From: an uncultured Bacilli bacterium
GTDB lineage: Bacteria; Bacillota_I; Bacilli_A; RF39; UBA660
DNA length: 62,216 nucleotides
Assembly: GCA_944358675.1 (NCBI GenBank)
Contig: CALVRN010000006.1
Location: 1 to 62,216, forward strand
Direction of reading: 5' to 3'
Shown: piece after piece, positions 49,115 through 57,095 of the stretch
Layout of the letters: the number at the start of each line of letters is the position of its first letter
Position numbering within the stretch: the first letter of the stretch is position 1
Made by a program: the position numbers and the translations under genes
The notes under the pieces: model-generated
What the model was told of the DNA's origin: nothing
The model's input: only the letters and a program-made list of their open reading frames with translations
The model's database searches: none

Positions 49115-49717
49115 ATGAATAAAGAAGGATTAAGAAAATTAAGCTATGGTGTATATCTTATAAATACAGTAAATAGTGGCTGTGTTGTAAACACATTAAT
49201 TCAAGTTACAAATGATAAAGTAATAGTTGCTATAAATAAAGATAACTACACCAATAAAATGTTAAAAGAAAACAAAAAATTCAATGCCACAGTTTTGACA
49301 AAAGAAACTGATATGAAGGTTATTCAAACATTTGGTTTTACAAGCAGTAAAGATAATGACAAATATAAAAACTTCCAAATAGAAAAAGATTCCAATAATA
49401 TTCCTTATATAAAGGATCACATGGCATCTTTAATCGAATGTGAAGTCATAAACAAAATAGATTTAGATACACATACCATATTTATTGCAACTGTAACAAA
49501 TACTAAAAATCTATCAGATGAAGAAGTAATGACATATGATTATTATCACAAAGTAAAAAATGGTGTAACCCCACCAAAAGCTCCGACATATGAAAAACCT
49601 AAAAAAGGTTATAGATGTCCAATTTGTGGTTATATCTATGAAGGAGAAAATTTACCTGATGATTTTGTATGTCCAATCTGTGGAGCTCCTGCTAGTATAT
49701 TTGAGAAAATAGAATAA
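49115..49717 (+). CDS. Flavin reductase-like protein fused to rubredoxin
   Basis: 200 residues. Residues 1 to about 145 are a flavin-reductase-like split barrel (GLRKLSYGVYLINTVNSGCVVNTLIQVTN, then FNATVLTKETDMKVIQTFGFTSS). Residues about 163-198 are a rubredoxin: YRCPICGYIYEGE and DFVCPICGAP with four iron-binding Cys. Such proteins (high-molecular-weight rubredoxin type) pass electrons to oxygen- or NO-detoxifying flavodiiron proteins in anaerobes. AAGGAGAAAT before the ATG; 8 bp from nrdG, so it is in the nrd operon and could protect the oxygen-sensitive reductase. Confidence 0.9.
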   Translation: MNKEGLRKLSYGVYLINTVNSGCVVNTLIQVTNDKVIVAINKDNYTNKMLKENKKFNATVLTKETDMKVIQTFGFTSSKDNDKYKNFQIEKDSNNIPYIKDHMASLIECEVINKIDLDTHTIFIATVTNTKNLSDEEVMTYDYYHKVKNGVTPPKAPTYEKPKKGYRCPICGYIYEGENLPDDFVCPICGAPASIFEKIE

Positions 49718-49731
49718 ACTATTTTCTTTTT
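49705..49731 (+). terminator. Terminator of the nrd operon
   Basis: GAAAATAG (49705-49712) pairs with CTATTTTC (49719-49726), then TTTTTC. Confidence 0.75.
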
Positions 49732-49733
49732 CA

Positions 49734-49762
49734 TTGACAATTTATTTTACCTTTGATATTCT
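49734..49762 (+). promoter_or_regulatory. Promoter of the LppM-like gene
   Basis: Consensus TTGACA (49734-49739), 17 bp, TATTCT (49757-49762). Confidence 0.7.
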
Positions 49763-49785
49763 AAAAGAGAAGGTAGGCGAGAACA

Positions 49786-50820
49786 TTGAAAAAATTTTTT
49801 AAAATATTATGTATAATGTTAGTGGTTTTTACAATGTCAGGTTGTATGAAAATGAATGCTGATATGAGTATTCATAAGGATAAAAGTATGGATTATTCAG
49901 TTACATTTGCCTTTGATAAAAGTATGTGGCAAAGCCATAAAGGGCAGTCTTTTATAAGTGGTGATGAATTAGATAATATTGAAGAACAAGGTTTCAAAAT
50001 GACAGAATATTCTGATGACTCAATGACAGGATATACATTTACTAAAAGCTTTAACAACATTGATGATATTAGTAGTGAAAATGAAACCACAATGAACTTA
50101 AATGAAAGTATAGAAGATAGTAAAGATTCTGATATGTTCACTGTTAAAAAAGGATTCTTTAAAAACACTTATACTTTAAAAATGGAAAATAGTACATCTA
50201 GTGAAGTTCAAAGTGAAGCAGAAATTCAAAGTGGAAGTGGAAACCCTGAACAAAGTACTGATACATCAAATGTAGATTTATCTGCACTCACTAGTAGCCT
50301 AGATATGAAATTCAATGTCACTTTACCATATAAAGCTATAAGTAGTAATGCCACAACAACAGAAAATGATGGAAAAACATTAGTATGGAATTTAATGGAT
50401 ACAAATCTTAAAAACATCGAATTTTCTTTTGAAATATACAATATGACCAATATTTATATCACAATTGGAATTGCTATTATCATAACTATTATAGTAATAA
50501 TAATTATAAAGAAAAGAAAGCCAAAAGCTCCAGTAGCTACTCCAGTTCCAGTTAACGATAATCGGGTAAATATAAGTGAACCAACTTTAGAGCCAGTAAC
50601 ACCAATAACTACAGAAACTCAAATGCCAACGAAGGAACTAAATCAAAAGACTTTAACTGATAATCAAGAAGATAACAGTTCTGTAGAAATTTTGATGACA
50701 TCAGAAGAAACAAACGAACCAGAAAATACAGTTGAAACACCTGAATCTACAGAAACACTAATGCTCGATAATGATTCAAATATCATTTTTGATGAAGAGC
50801 CAAAAGGTGAAATCAAATAG
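49786..50820 (+). CDS. LppM-like lipoprotein with C-terminal membrane span
   Basis: 344 residues. Lipobox MSGC (Cys20). Residues 20 to about 215 resemble the LppM/DUF3153 domain (MNADMSIHKDKSMDYSVTFAFDKSMW, then WNLMDTNLKNIEFSFEIYN). One span follows at about 222-243 (IYITIGIAIIITIIVIIII) with a basic stop (KKRKPK), and then a cytoplasmic tail of about 100 residues rich in T, P and E. A protein fixed by both lipid and helix, with an acidic inner tail. TTG start, with AGGTAGGCGAG upstream. Function unknown; LppM proteins act at the cell surface. Confidence 0.75.
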   Translation: MKKFFKILCIMLVVFTMSGCMKMNADMSIHKDKSMDYSVTFAFDKSMWQSHKGQSFISGDELDNIEEQGFKMTEYSDDSMTGYTFTKSFNNIDDISSENETTMNLNESIEDSKDSDMFTVKKGFFKNTYTLKMENSTSSEVQSEAEIQSGSGNPEQSTDTSNVDLSALTSSLDMKFNVTLPYKAISSNATTTENDGKTLVWNLMDTNLKNIEFSFEIYNMTNIYITIGIAIIITIIVIIIIKKRKPKAPVATPVPVNDNRVNISEPTLEPVTPITTETQMPTKELNQKTLTDNQEDNSSVEILMTSEETNEPENTVETPESTETLMLDNDSNIIFDEEPKGEIK

Positions 50821-50833
50821 CACGAAATTTAAG

Positions 50834-50857
50834 AAAGTCTAATTATAGACTTTTTCT
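50834..50857 (+). terminator. Terminator of the LppM-like gene
   Basis: AAAGTCTA (50834-50841) and TAGACTTT (50846-50853), then TTC. Confidence 0.75.
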
Positions 50858-50918
50858 TATTAATATCTTTGAAAAAAATAACAGATGTGCTAAAATGATA
50901 ATATAAAGGGGTGATTTA

Positions 50919-52241
50919 ATGAGAAGAAAAACATACGTTGATGAAGAAGGAAATACAATTGATCAAAACTTTGAAAATAAAAAACCACTATTACGTTTTT
51001 TCTTCGTTTTTGGAACTCTTTTGCCGATAGTAATAATTGTATTTATTGTCATGGCAGTTGTTCAAAACAATAACTGTACACAAATATATGATACTTTAAA
51101 AACTACAAGCTTAAATTATGCAAAAGATCAAGGAACTCTTCCAACAATAGAAGGTGAATATGTTAATGTAAGGTTAGATGATCTATATGATGAAGAATAT
51201 TTAAGCAGCACAAGCACAAATAATTCATTATGTTCAGGTAGTGTAAAAATTACAAAATACAAAGATGAATATGTTTATACAATAGATGCTAAAAACTGTG
51301 GAGAATGTTCAGTTAATAAAAAATATGGCGCATGGAGTAGTGAACAGTCATCATATCCTTCTGGTAAAGCCATTGTTGATGTTATTCCTTATTATAATTA
51401 TTATGATAGAGAAGTAAGTATAACCAGCTGGTCTAATTACTATGATGATTCCGAGCTATCTGATGAAACATCAGAATATGGTATTAGATTACCCCTTGAT
51501 GAAACAACATTACCATCAATTCCAAAAGAAGGAACAATCACTAATATAGAAAATGACACCACATATTATTACCGTTATCGTGATCGTAGATGGAAATGGT
51601 ATGACATAGAAGGAGATTATTCAGATTTTTCTTCAGAACAACCAGCCAACTATGCTAATAAAGATGAAAATACTGAACAGTATACTGATTGGTCGGAGTA
51701 TTCATTAAATTATCCAGAAGAAAAAGATTATCGTACAATTCAAAGTGCTACCGGTTATAAATTTTACTATTTAAATGATAAAAATGAAAAAATTTACTAT
51801 AATAGCGGAAAATATAGTGCTAGAGATGATGTCAACACAACAAAATATAATAGAACCGAACAAGAGACGGCCACCTTATATCGCTATCGTGATAAGCAGT
51901 GGCGATGGTATAATGGAACCAAACGTAGATATAGTACATTAACATCTAGTCAGCCAACAGGACTTCCATATAAAGATATAGAAACCGAAACCCTTGGAAA
52001 TCCGACATCTTGGGATGAAAAAAGTCATGTAACATCTGAAAATCAGGAATATAGAGTTGAAGAAAGAAAAATAATGACCAGATTTAGAGTAGAATATGAA
52101 ATCTTATCATTAAAGGTACTTAAAAATCCTTTAAATCGTAAAGATTTTGAAAATAAAGTTAAAATGACTGTACAAGAATTTTATTCAAACAAAAATTACA
52201 AATTAGAAGTAACATATAAATTCAAATATCGTAAAAGCTAG
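50919..52241 (+). CDS. Single-span surface protein with YRYRD-W repeats
   Basis: 440 residues. One membrane span at about 23-46; the rest is outside. Two copies of a unit, about 214-240 (YYYRYRDRRWKWYD then SDFSSEQP) and 320-345 (TLYRYRDKQWRWYN then STLTSSQP), are each followed by a W-rich loop. Between them there is a Tyr/Asp-rich segment (TDWSEYSLNYPEEKDY). An early Cys pair (CGECS) lies near residue 126. I have seen similar YRYR-W motifs in hypothetical Firmicutes surface proteins but know no function. TTGAAA-16-TAAAAT promoter and a GGGGTGA site precede the ATG. Confidence 0.7.
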   Translation: MRRKTYVDEEGNTIDQNFENKKPLLRFFFVFGTLLPIVIIVFIVMAVVQNNNCTQIYDTLKTTSLNYAKDQGTLPTIEGEYVNVRLDDLYDEEYLSSTSTNNSLCSGSVKITKYKDEYVYTIDAKNCGECSVNKKYGAWSSEQSSYPSGKAIVDVIPYYNYYDREVSITSWSNYYDDSELSDETSEYGIRLPLDETTLPSIPKEGTITNIENDTTYYYRYRDRRWKWYDIEGDYSDFSSEQPANYANKDENTEQYTDWSEYSLNYPEEKDYRTIQSATGYKFYYLNDKNEKIYYNSGKYSARDDVNTTKYNRTEQETATLYRYRDKQWRWYNGTKRRYSTLTSSQPTGLPYKDIETETLGNPTSWDEKSHVTSENQEYRVEERKIMTRFRVEYEILSLKVLKNPLNRKDFENKVKMTVQEFYSNKNYKLEVTYKFKYRKS

Positions 52242-52261
52242 ATTTATTTCTAGTTTTTTTT
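52238..52261 (+). terminator. Terminator before yunB
   Basis: CTAGA (52238-52242) and TCTAG (52249-52253) followed by eight T. Confidence 0.7.
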
Positions 52262-52274
52262 CATATAATTAAAT

Positions 52275-53036
52275 ATGAAAAAAATTCATTTAAAAAGAAA
52301 AAATAGATTATATAAAATGAAACCAATAAATATTATTGCCATTTTTATTGTAATTACTTTATTGTGCTTATATTTAATTTTTGGCTATATAAAAAATAGA
52401 ATTATGCCATCTCTTTTTGAATATGGAAGTTTAGAAGCAAAAAAATTTTCAAGTATCATAATTAATGATGCTATTGATAAATATATAACAGATAAAATAG
52501 ATGTAGAAAATTTGTTTATATTAATCAATGATAATAATGGAGAAATTAAATCAATTGATTTTAATACATCTTTAATAAATAAATATCTAACAAACGCTAC
52601 AAAAAGTATTCAAAAAAACTTAAAATATGTTGAAGAAGGCAATATAAAGAAAGTTGAATATAAAGCTGACCTTTTAGATTCTTATGATGAAAAATCATTA
52701 AAAAATGGCGTAATTTATTATCTGAACAGTGGATTTATCTTTAATAATCCAATATTCGCAAATTTTGGCGCTCAAATACCTATTAAAATTTCACTAACAG
52801 GTGATGTTATAAGTAATATATCAACAGAAATAACTAATTATGGAATTAATAATGCTTTAATAAAAGTATATGCCAATATAAAAATAACAGAAAACATAAT
52901 ATTGCCGTTTTATGATAAAGAAATAGAGGTAGAGAGTAAGGTTCCGGTTGCCTTAAAATTAATTAGTGGCACTGTTCCAAGTTATTATGGTAACTTAAAT
53001 ACAACCACACCATCTTTAACTCTTCCAAGTGATTAA
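52275..53036 (+). CDS. yunB: Sporulation protein YunB
   Basis: 253 residues. Membrane anchor at about 17-40. YunB features: IINDAIDKYI, then FNTSLINKYLTNATKSIQKNL, and the conserved FANFGAQIPIKISLTGDVISNISTEITNYGINNALIKVYANI (seen here by FGAQIPIKI and YGINNALI). yunB is a mother-cell (sigma-E) gene in Bacillus. Only 14 bp separate the terminator T run from the ATG, and no Shine-Dalgarno is visible, so the start may be the Met at codon 15 or the mRNA may be almost leaderless. Confidence 0.85.
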   Translation: MKKIHLKRKNRLYKMKPINIIAIFIVITLLCLYLIFGYIKNRIMPSLFEYGSLEAKKFSSIIINDAIDKYITDKIDVENLFILINDNNGEIKSIDFNTSLINKYLTNATKSIQKNLKYVEEGNIKKVEYKADLLDSYDEKSLKNGVIYYLNSGFIFNNPIFANFGAQIPIKISLTGDVISNISTEITNYGINNALIKVYANIKITENIILPFYDKEIEVESKVPVALKLISGTVPSYYGNLNTTTPSLTLPSD

Positions 53037-53065
53037 ATTATGGTATAATATTTATAGGTGATTAA

Positions 53066-53347
53066 ATGAAAACATATCAAATAAATGAAAATACATATGA
53101 ATTAATAAAAGATTATAAAAATGGTTTTGACTATGAAGCTATAAAAGAAAGATACACTGAATATTTTGATGATTATGATTACATTTTAGGTGATTGGTCT
53201 TACGGAAAATTAAGATTAAAAGGATTTTGTAATAAAAATAATTCAAAATTTAAACCCATAAATGATATAGACAAAGCCGAAGAATATATTAAGACAAATG
53301 GAGCTTATGACTGCAAATACTTTATTTTAAAAAAAATATACAACTAA
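53066..53347 (+). CDS. yutD: YutD-like protein (DUF1027)
   Basis: 93 residues. Family core: YELIKDYKNGFDYEAIKERYTEYFDDYDYILGDWSYGKLRLKGF, best seen in DYILGDWSYGKLRLKGF. Function unknown. yunB and yutD are neighbours in Bacillus too. A TATAAT (53044-53049) and AGGTGATTAA precede the ATG, so it has a local promoter. Confidence 0.85.
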   Translation: MKTYQINENTYELIKDYKNGFDYEAIKERYTEYFDDYDYILGDWSYGKLRLKGFCNKNNSKFKPINDIDKAEEYIKTNGAYDCKYFILKKIYN

Positions 53348-53361
53348 TTGTATATTTTTTC
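53335..53361 (+). terminator. Terminator of yutD
   Basis: A 9-bp stem (53335-53343 / 53348-53356) with loop CTAA, then TTTTT; it overlaps the stop codon. Confidence 0.75.
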
Positions 53362-53427
53362 CATATAAATTAACTAGTCAAATATCTAATAATCTGATAT
53401 AATTAATAAATGATAGGAGGCACATCC

Positions 53428-54526
53428 ATGGAACTAAAAGAAACTATAAATTTATATGTAAAATACCAAAGCAAAATAAATGAATTATGGAGGTCACTTT
53501 GACCCTGAAAACAAACAAAAACATATAAAAGAATTAGAAGAAGAAATTACAAACCCAAATTTTTGGAATGATAAAAAACATAGTGAACAAGTAATATCAA
53601 TATTAAATAGTGAAAAAAAAGTTTTAGAAGATGTCAAAAACCTATTAAATGAAACAAATGATTATTTAGAAATGGCTAAATCCATAGAACCAAATGATGA
53701 AGAAAGTTTAAAATGGCTTGAAAATGAAAGTAAAACTTTAAGTCAAAGAGTAGATGAACTTGAGACATTGATTTTATTAAATGATGATTATGATAAAAAT
53801 GATGCGGTTTTAGAAATTCATTCAGGCGCTGGTGGAACAGAAGCCTGTGATTGGGCTAATATGTTATATAGAATGTATACAAGATATGCTGAAAAAAAGA
53901 AATACAAATTAGAAGTAATTGACCAGCAACCAGGACTTGAAGCCGGAATAAAAAGCATTACTGTCATAGTTAAGGGACTATATGCCTATGGATATTTAAA
54001 AAATGAAAAAGGAATTCATAGATTAGTCAGAATATCACCATTTGATTCGGGAGCTAGAAGACATACATCATTTGCTTCAGTAAGTGTCACCCCAGTAATT
54101 GATGACAAAGTTAAAATAGACATCAATGAGAAAGATTTAAAAATCGATGTTTTCCACAGTAGTGGAGCTGGCGGTCAAAGTGTAAACACCACTGATAGTG
54201 CTGTTAGAATAACTCATTTACCCACAGGAATTGTTGTAACCTGTCAAAATGAAAGAAGCCAAGTTCAAAACAAAGCTAAAGCCATGCAAATATTAAAAAG
54301 TAAGTTGTATGAAATAGAATTAGAAAATAAAAGAAATGAATTAAAAGAATTAAAGGGTGAACAAAGAGATATTAATTTCGGTTCCCAAATTAGAAGTTAT
54401 ATTATGCATCCATATTCTTTAGTAAAAGATCATAGAACAAACTGTGAAGAGACCAACGTCACTAAAGTAATGGATGGAGATTTAGATAAATTTATAAACG
54501 CTAATTTAAGGAGGAATGCCGGATGA
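53428..54526 (+). CDS. prfB: Peptide chain release factor 2 with programmed +1 frameshift
   Basis: RF2 ends translation at UGA and UAA. Translation starts at ATG 53428 (TAGGAGG upstream) and runs 24 codons to CTT TGA (53497-53502). A Shine-Dalgarno-like GGAGG lies just before, and the ribosome shifts +1 at CTTTGAC to read GACCCTGAAAAC. This is the classic autoregulation of prfB. Downstream are the stop-recognition SPF motif (ISPFDSGARRHTSFA) and the catalytic GGQ (GAGGQSVNTTDSAVRI). Total about 366 codons. The frameshift is expected, not an error. The stop overlaps the yitT-like gene by 4 bp. Confidence 0.95.
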
Positions 54527-55410
54527 TATTTGCTAAAAAAAAGCAAATAGATAGTACTAATTTGTTGAAAGAAATTACTAGTAGTAAAAAACTAAAAAGA
54601 TATATTCAGTTTTTTATCGGTGTTTTTTTATCAGCTGCTGCCTTCAACATTTTTCTAAAACCATGTAATTTAATCTATGGTTTAAGCGGATTATCAATTA
54701 TAACTGAAAAATTTTTAAATATTGATCCATCATTAGTAATTTTAATCGGTAACGTGCTTTTATTAATTGCTAGCTTTGTATTTCTTGGATTAGAAAGGAC
54801 AAAACCAACAATCGTAGGGTCCATTTTATACCCACTATTAGTTAAGGCTACTGAATTTTTTCCAAACTACATTGATTTGGGTGATACAGAGATGATAGTC
54901 ATTGCCCTTTGTGGAGCTCTTGTAAGTGGTATTGGCACAGGCTTAGTTTTTAAAAACAACTTCACAACAGGTGGCACGGATGTATTAAAACAAATCTTAT
55001 CTCATTATGGTAAAATGCCTTACAGTAAAGCTAATATATATTCTGAAGGTCTAATTATGTTAGCTGGTGGTATTTTCTTTGGGTGGCAATCATTTATATA
55101 TTCATTTATAAGCTTATACTGTTCAGGAATGATTAGTGATAGAGTAATATTAGGTATTTCAGAATATAAAACATTAGAAATTATAACTACTGAAGAAAAA
55201 GCCATCAAAGAATTTATTATGGAAACCTTAAATCATGGTGTAACTGAAATAGAAGCTCAAGGAGGATATACCAATAAAAAGAAAAAAGTATTATTATGTG
55301 CAATACCAACAAGAGAATATTTTGTTGCAACAGAAGCCATAAAAAAACTAGACCCAGAAGCTTTTGTAATAGTAATTGATACTTATGAAATAAAGGGACA
55401 TAAATCTTAA
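54523..55410 (+). CDS. YitT-family membrane protein (DUF161 + DUF2179)
   Basis: 295 residues. About five or six membrane segments (FIGVFLSAAAFNIFLKPCNLIYGLSGLSII, then GALVSGIGTGLVFKNNFTTGGTDVLKQIL). A C-terminal cytoplasmic DUF2179 domain starts at about 215 (EYKTLEIITTEEKAIKEFIMETLNHGVTEIEAQGGY). Many Firmicutes have several YitT proteins of unknown function. ATGA overlap with prfB and GGAGGAATGCC upstream indicate co-expression. Confidence 0.9.
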   Translation: MIFAKKKQIDSTNLLKEITSSKKLKRYIQFFIGVFLSAAAFNIFLKPCNLIYGLSGLSIITEKFLNIDPSLVILIGNVLLLIASFVFLGLERTKPTIVGSILYPLLVKATEFFPNYIDLGDTEMIVIALCGALVSGIGTGLVFKNNFTTGGTDVLKQILSHYGKMPYSKANIYSEGLIMLAGGIFFGWQSFIYSFISLYCSGMISDRVILGISEYKTLEIITTEEKAIKEFIMETLNHGVTEIEAQGGYTNKKKKVLLCAIPTREYFVATEAIKKLDPEAFVIVIDTYEIKGHKS

Positions 55411-55428
55411 GTAGAAAGAAGTGATATT

Positions 55429-56124
55429 GTGGATTTAATTAGAATGACAAATGTTAAAAAAACATACAAAACAGGTGTCACCGCTATACAAGACTTAAAT
55501 CTAACCATAGCTAAAGGTGATTTTGTCTTTATAATCGGTTCAACTGGTTGTGGAAAAAGTACCTTAATAAAAATGCTTTATAGAGAAGAAAAACCATCAT
55601 CAGGACAAATAATAGTTGGTGGAATAGATGTTGGTAAACTAAGAAATAGGAAAGTATATAAAATAAGAAGAAAAATAGGTGTTGTATTCCAAGACTATAA
55701 ACTACTTCCAAAATCAACAGTCTATGAAAATGTTGCTTTTGCTCTAGAAATATTTGGACTTCCAAAAGAAGAGATACATGCCAAAGTCATTAAAGTTTTA
55801 GAATTAGTTGGATTAAAAAACAAAATAAAAAATTATCCATCACAATTATCAGGTGGAGAACAACAACGTGTGGCTATTGCTAGAGCCATTGTCAATGGCC
55901 CAAAATTATTAATCTGTGATGAACCAACAGGTAACTTGGACCCATCAACTGGTATGGAAATTATGGAAGTATTAGAAGAAATCAACAAATTAGGCACAAC
56001 AATTATTATGGTTACTCACGATATAAACATTGTTAAAAGAATGAATAAAAGAGTTATTGTATTAGATTCTGGTAGAGTCTTAAAAGATTATGAGAAAGGA
56101 ACATATAGTAATGAAAACATTTAG
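55429..56124 (+). CDS. ftsE: Cell-division ABC ATPase FtsE
   Basis: 231 residues. Walker A GSTGCGKST, signature LSGGEQQRVAIARA, Walker [13 protein letters not shown] and the H-loop VTHD. With FtsX it forms the complex that activates peptidoglycan hydrolases at the membrane. GTG start with AGAAGTGATATT upstream. The end overlaps ftsX by 14 bp. No hydrolase partner (CwlO/PcsB-like) is directly adjacent. Confidence 0.96.
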   Translation: MDLIRMTNVKKTYKTGVTAIQDLNLTIAKGDFVFIIGSTGCGKSTLIKMLYREEKPSSGQIIVGGIDVGKLRNRKVYKIRRKIGVVFQDYKLLPKSTVYENVAFALEIFGLPKEEIHAKVIKVLELVGLKNKIKNYPSQLSGGEQQRVAIARAIVNGPKLLICDEPTGNLDPSTGMEIMEVLEEINKLGTTIIMVTHDINIVKRMNKRVIVLDSGRVLKDYEKGTYSNENI

Positions 56125-57010
56125 AATTATTGGAAGAAACTTTAGAGATGCCTTTAAAGGTGTCTTCAGAAACTTTTCACTATCATTTGCCTCTATCTCA
56201 TGTATAACTATAACTCTAATTGTTGTTGCCGTATCCATGGTTTTATCTAATAATGTTGATAATTTCACAAAACTGGTTGAAAGGGATGTCACAATAGTTG
56301 CCTTTATAGACAATGAATTAAGTGATGATCAAATTGATGAAATAAAGGATAAAATAAGTGTTATTGATAATGTTGATACATATGAATTTCGTTCTAAAAT
56401 GGATATAACTAAAGAAATGCGTGAATCATCAGAAGTCTTTGATAGTATAATGAAAAATTGGACTGATGATGAAAATCCAATTCAAAATACTTTCCAAGTA
56501 AAAGTGAAGGACATTGAAAAAATTGACAATGTTGCTAAGCAAATCGAAAAAATTGATGGTATAACCTTAGTTAAATATGGTGAAGGAATGGTTGAACAAT
56601 TAATTTCTACATTTGATTTTGTTCATAAAATCTGTATTGGTGCGGTTATTGCCCTAATCTTAGTTACCGCTTTCTTAATTTCTAATACTATTAAAATTAC
56701 AATTAATTCTAGACAAAGAGAAATTGGTATCATGAGATTAATTGGAGCATCTAACTTAAATATTAGAATTCCATTCATCATCGAAGGTTTATTACTTGGA
56801 GCATTAGGCTCAATAATACCAATCTTAACTACAGTTTATGGATATAATGCACTATATAGAAACTTTGATGGTCATTTATTCTCACCATTTATTAAATTGA
56901 TTGAACCAGTACCGTTTGTCTATACAACCTCATTAATATTATTAGGTATTGGTATTGCCGTTGGTATGTTTGGTTCATGGCGAGCAGTAAGAAAATACTT
57001 AAAAATTTAA
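56111..57010 (+). CDS. ftsX: Cell-division membrane protein FtsX
   Basis: About 299 residues. Four membrane segments: one near 23-45, an extracellular loop (DNFTKLVERDVTIVAFIDNELSDDQIDEI), and three C-terminal spans with NSRQREIGIMRLIGASNLNIRIPFIIEG between. Start at ATG 56111 with AGAAAGGA 10 bp upstream; the earlier in-frame ATG at 56090 lies deep in ftsE and has no site. Overlap with ftsE supports equal production. Confidence 0.95.
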   Translation: MKTFRIIGRNFRDAFKGVFRNFSLSFASISCITITLIVVAVSMVLSNNVDNFTKLVERDVTIVAFIDNELSDDQIDEIKDKISVIDNVDTYEFRSKMDITKEMRESSEVFDSIMKNWTDDENPIQNTFQVKVKDIEKIDNVAKQIEKIDGITLVKYGEGMVEQLISTFDFVHKICIGAVIALILVTAFLISNTIKITINSRQREIGIMRLIGASNLNIRIPFIIEGLLLGALGSIIPILTTVYGYNALYRNFDGHLFSPFIKLIEPVPFVYTTSLILLGIGIAVGMFGSWRAVRKYLKI

Positions 57011-57017
57011 TTTACAA

Positions 57018-57043
57018 ACTCTGGTTCATTTCAGAGTTTTTTC
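57018..57043 (+). terminator. Terminator of prfB-yitT-ftsEX
   Basis: AACTCTG (57018-57024) and CAGAGTT (57032-57038), then TTTTC. Confidence 0.8.
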
Positions 57044-57095
57044 TATACTTTATGAAAATATTGTGATATGATTAAAGTAGAGAGTAGGGGTTAAA

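Noticed and set aside
53480..53502. prfB as a gene starting at the ATG at 53480, or as a frameshift mutation
   Set aside because: The CTTTGAC site with upstream GGAGG and a good start at 53428 is the conserved programmed frameshift of RF2.
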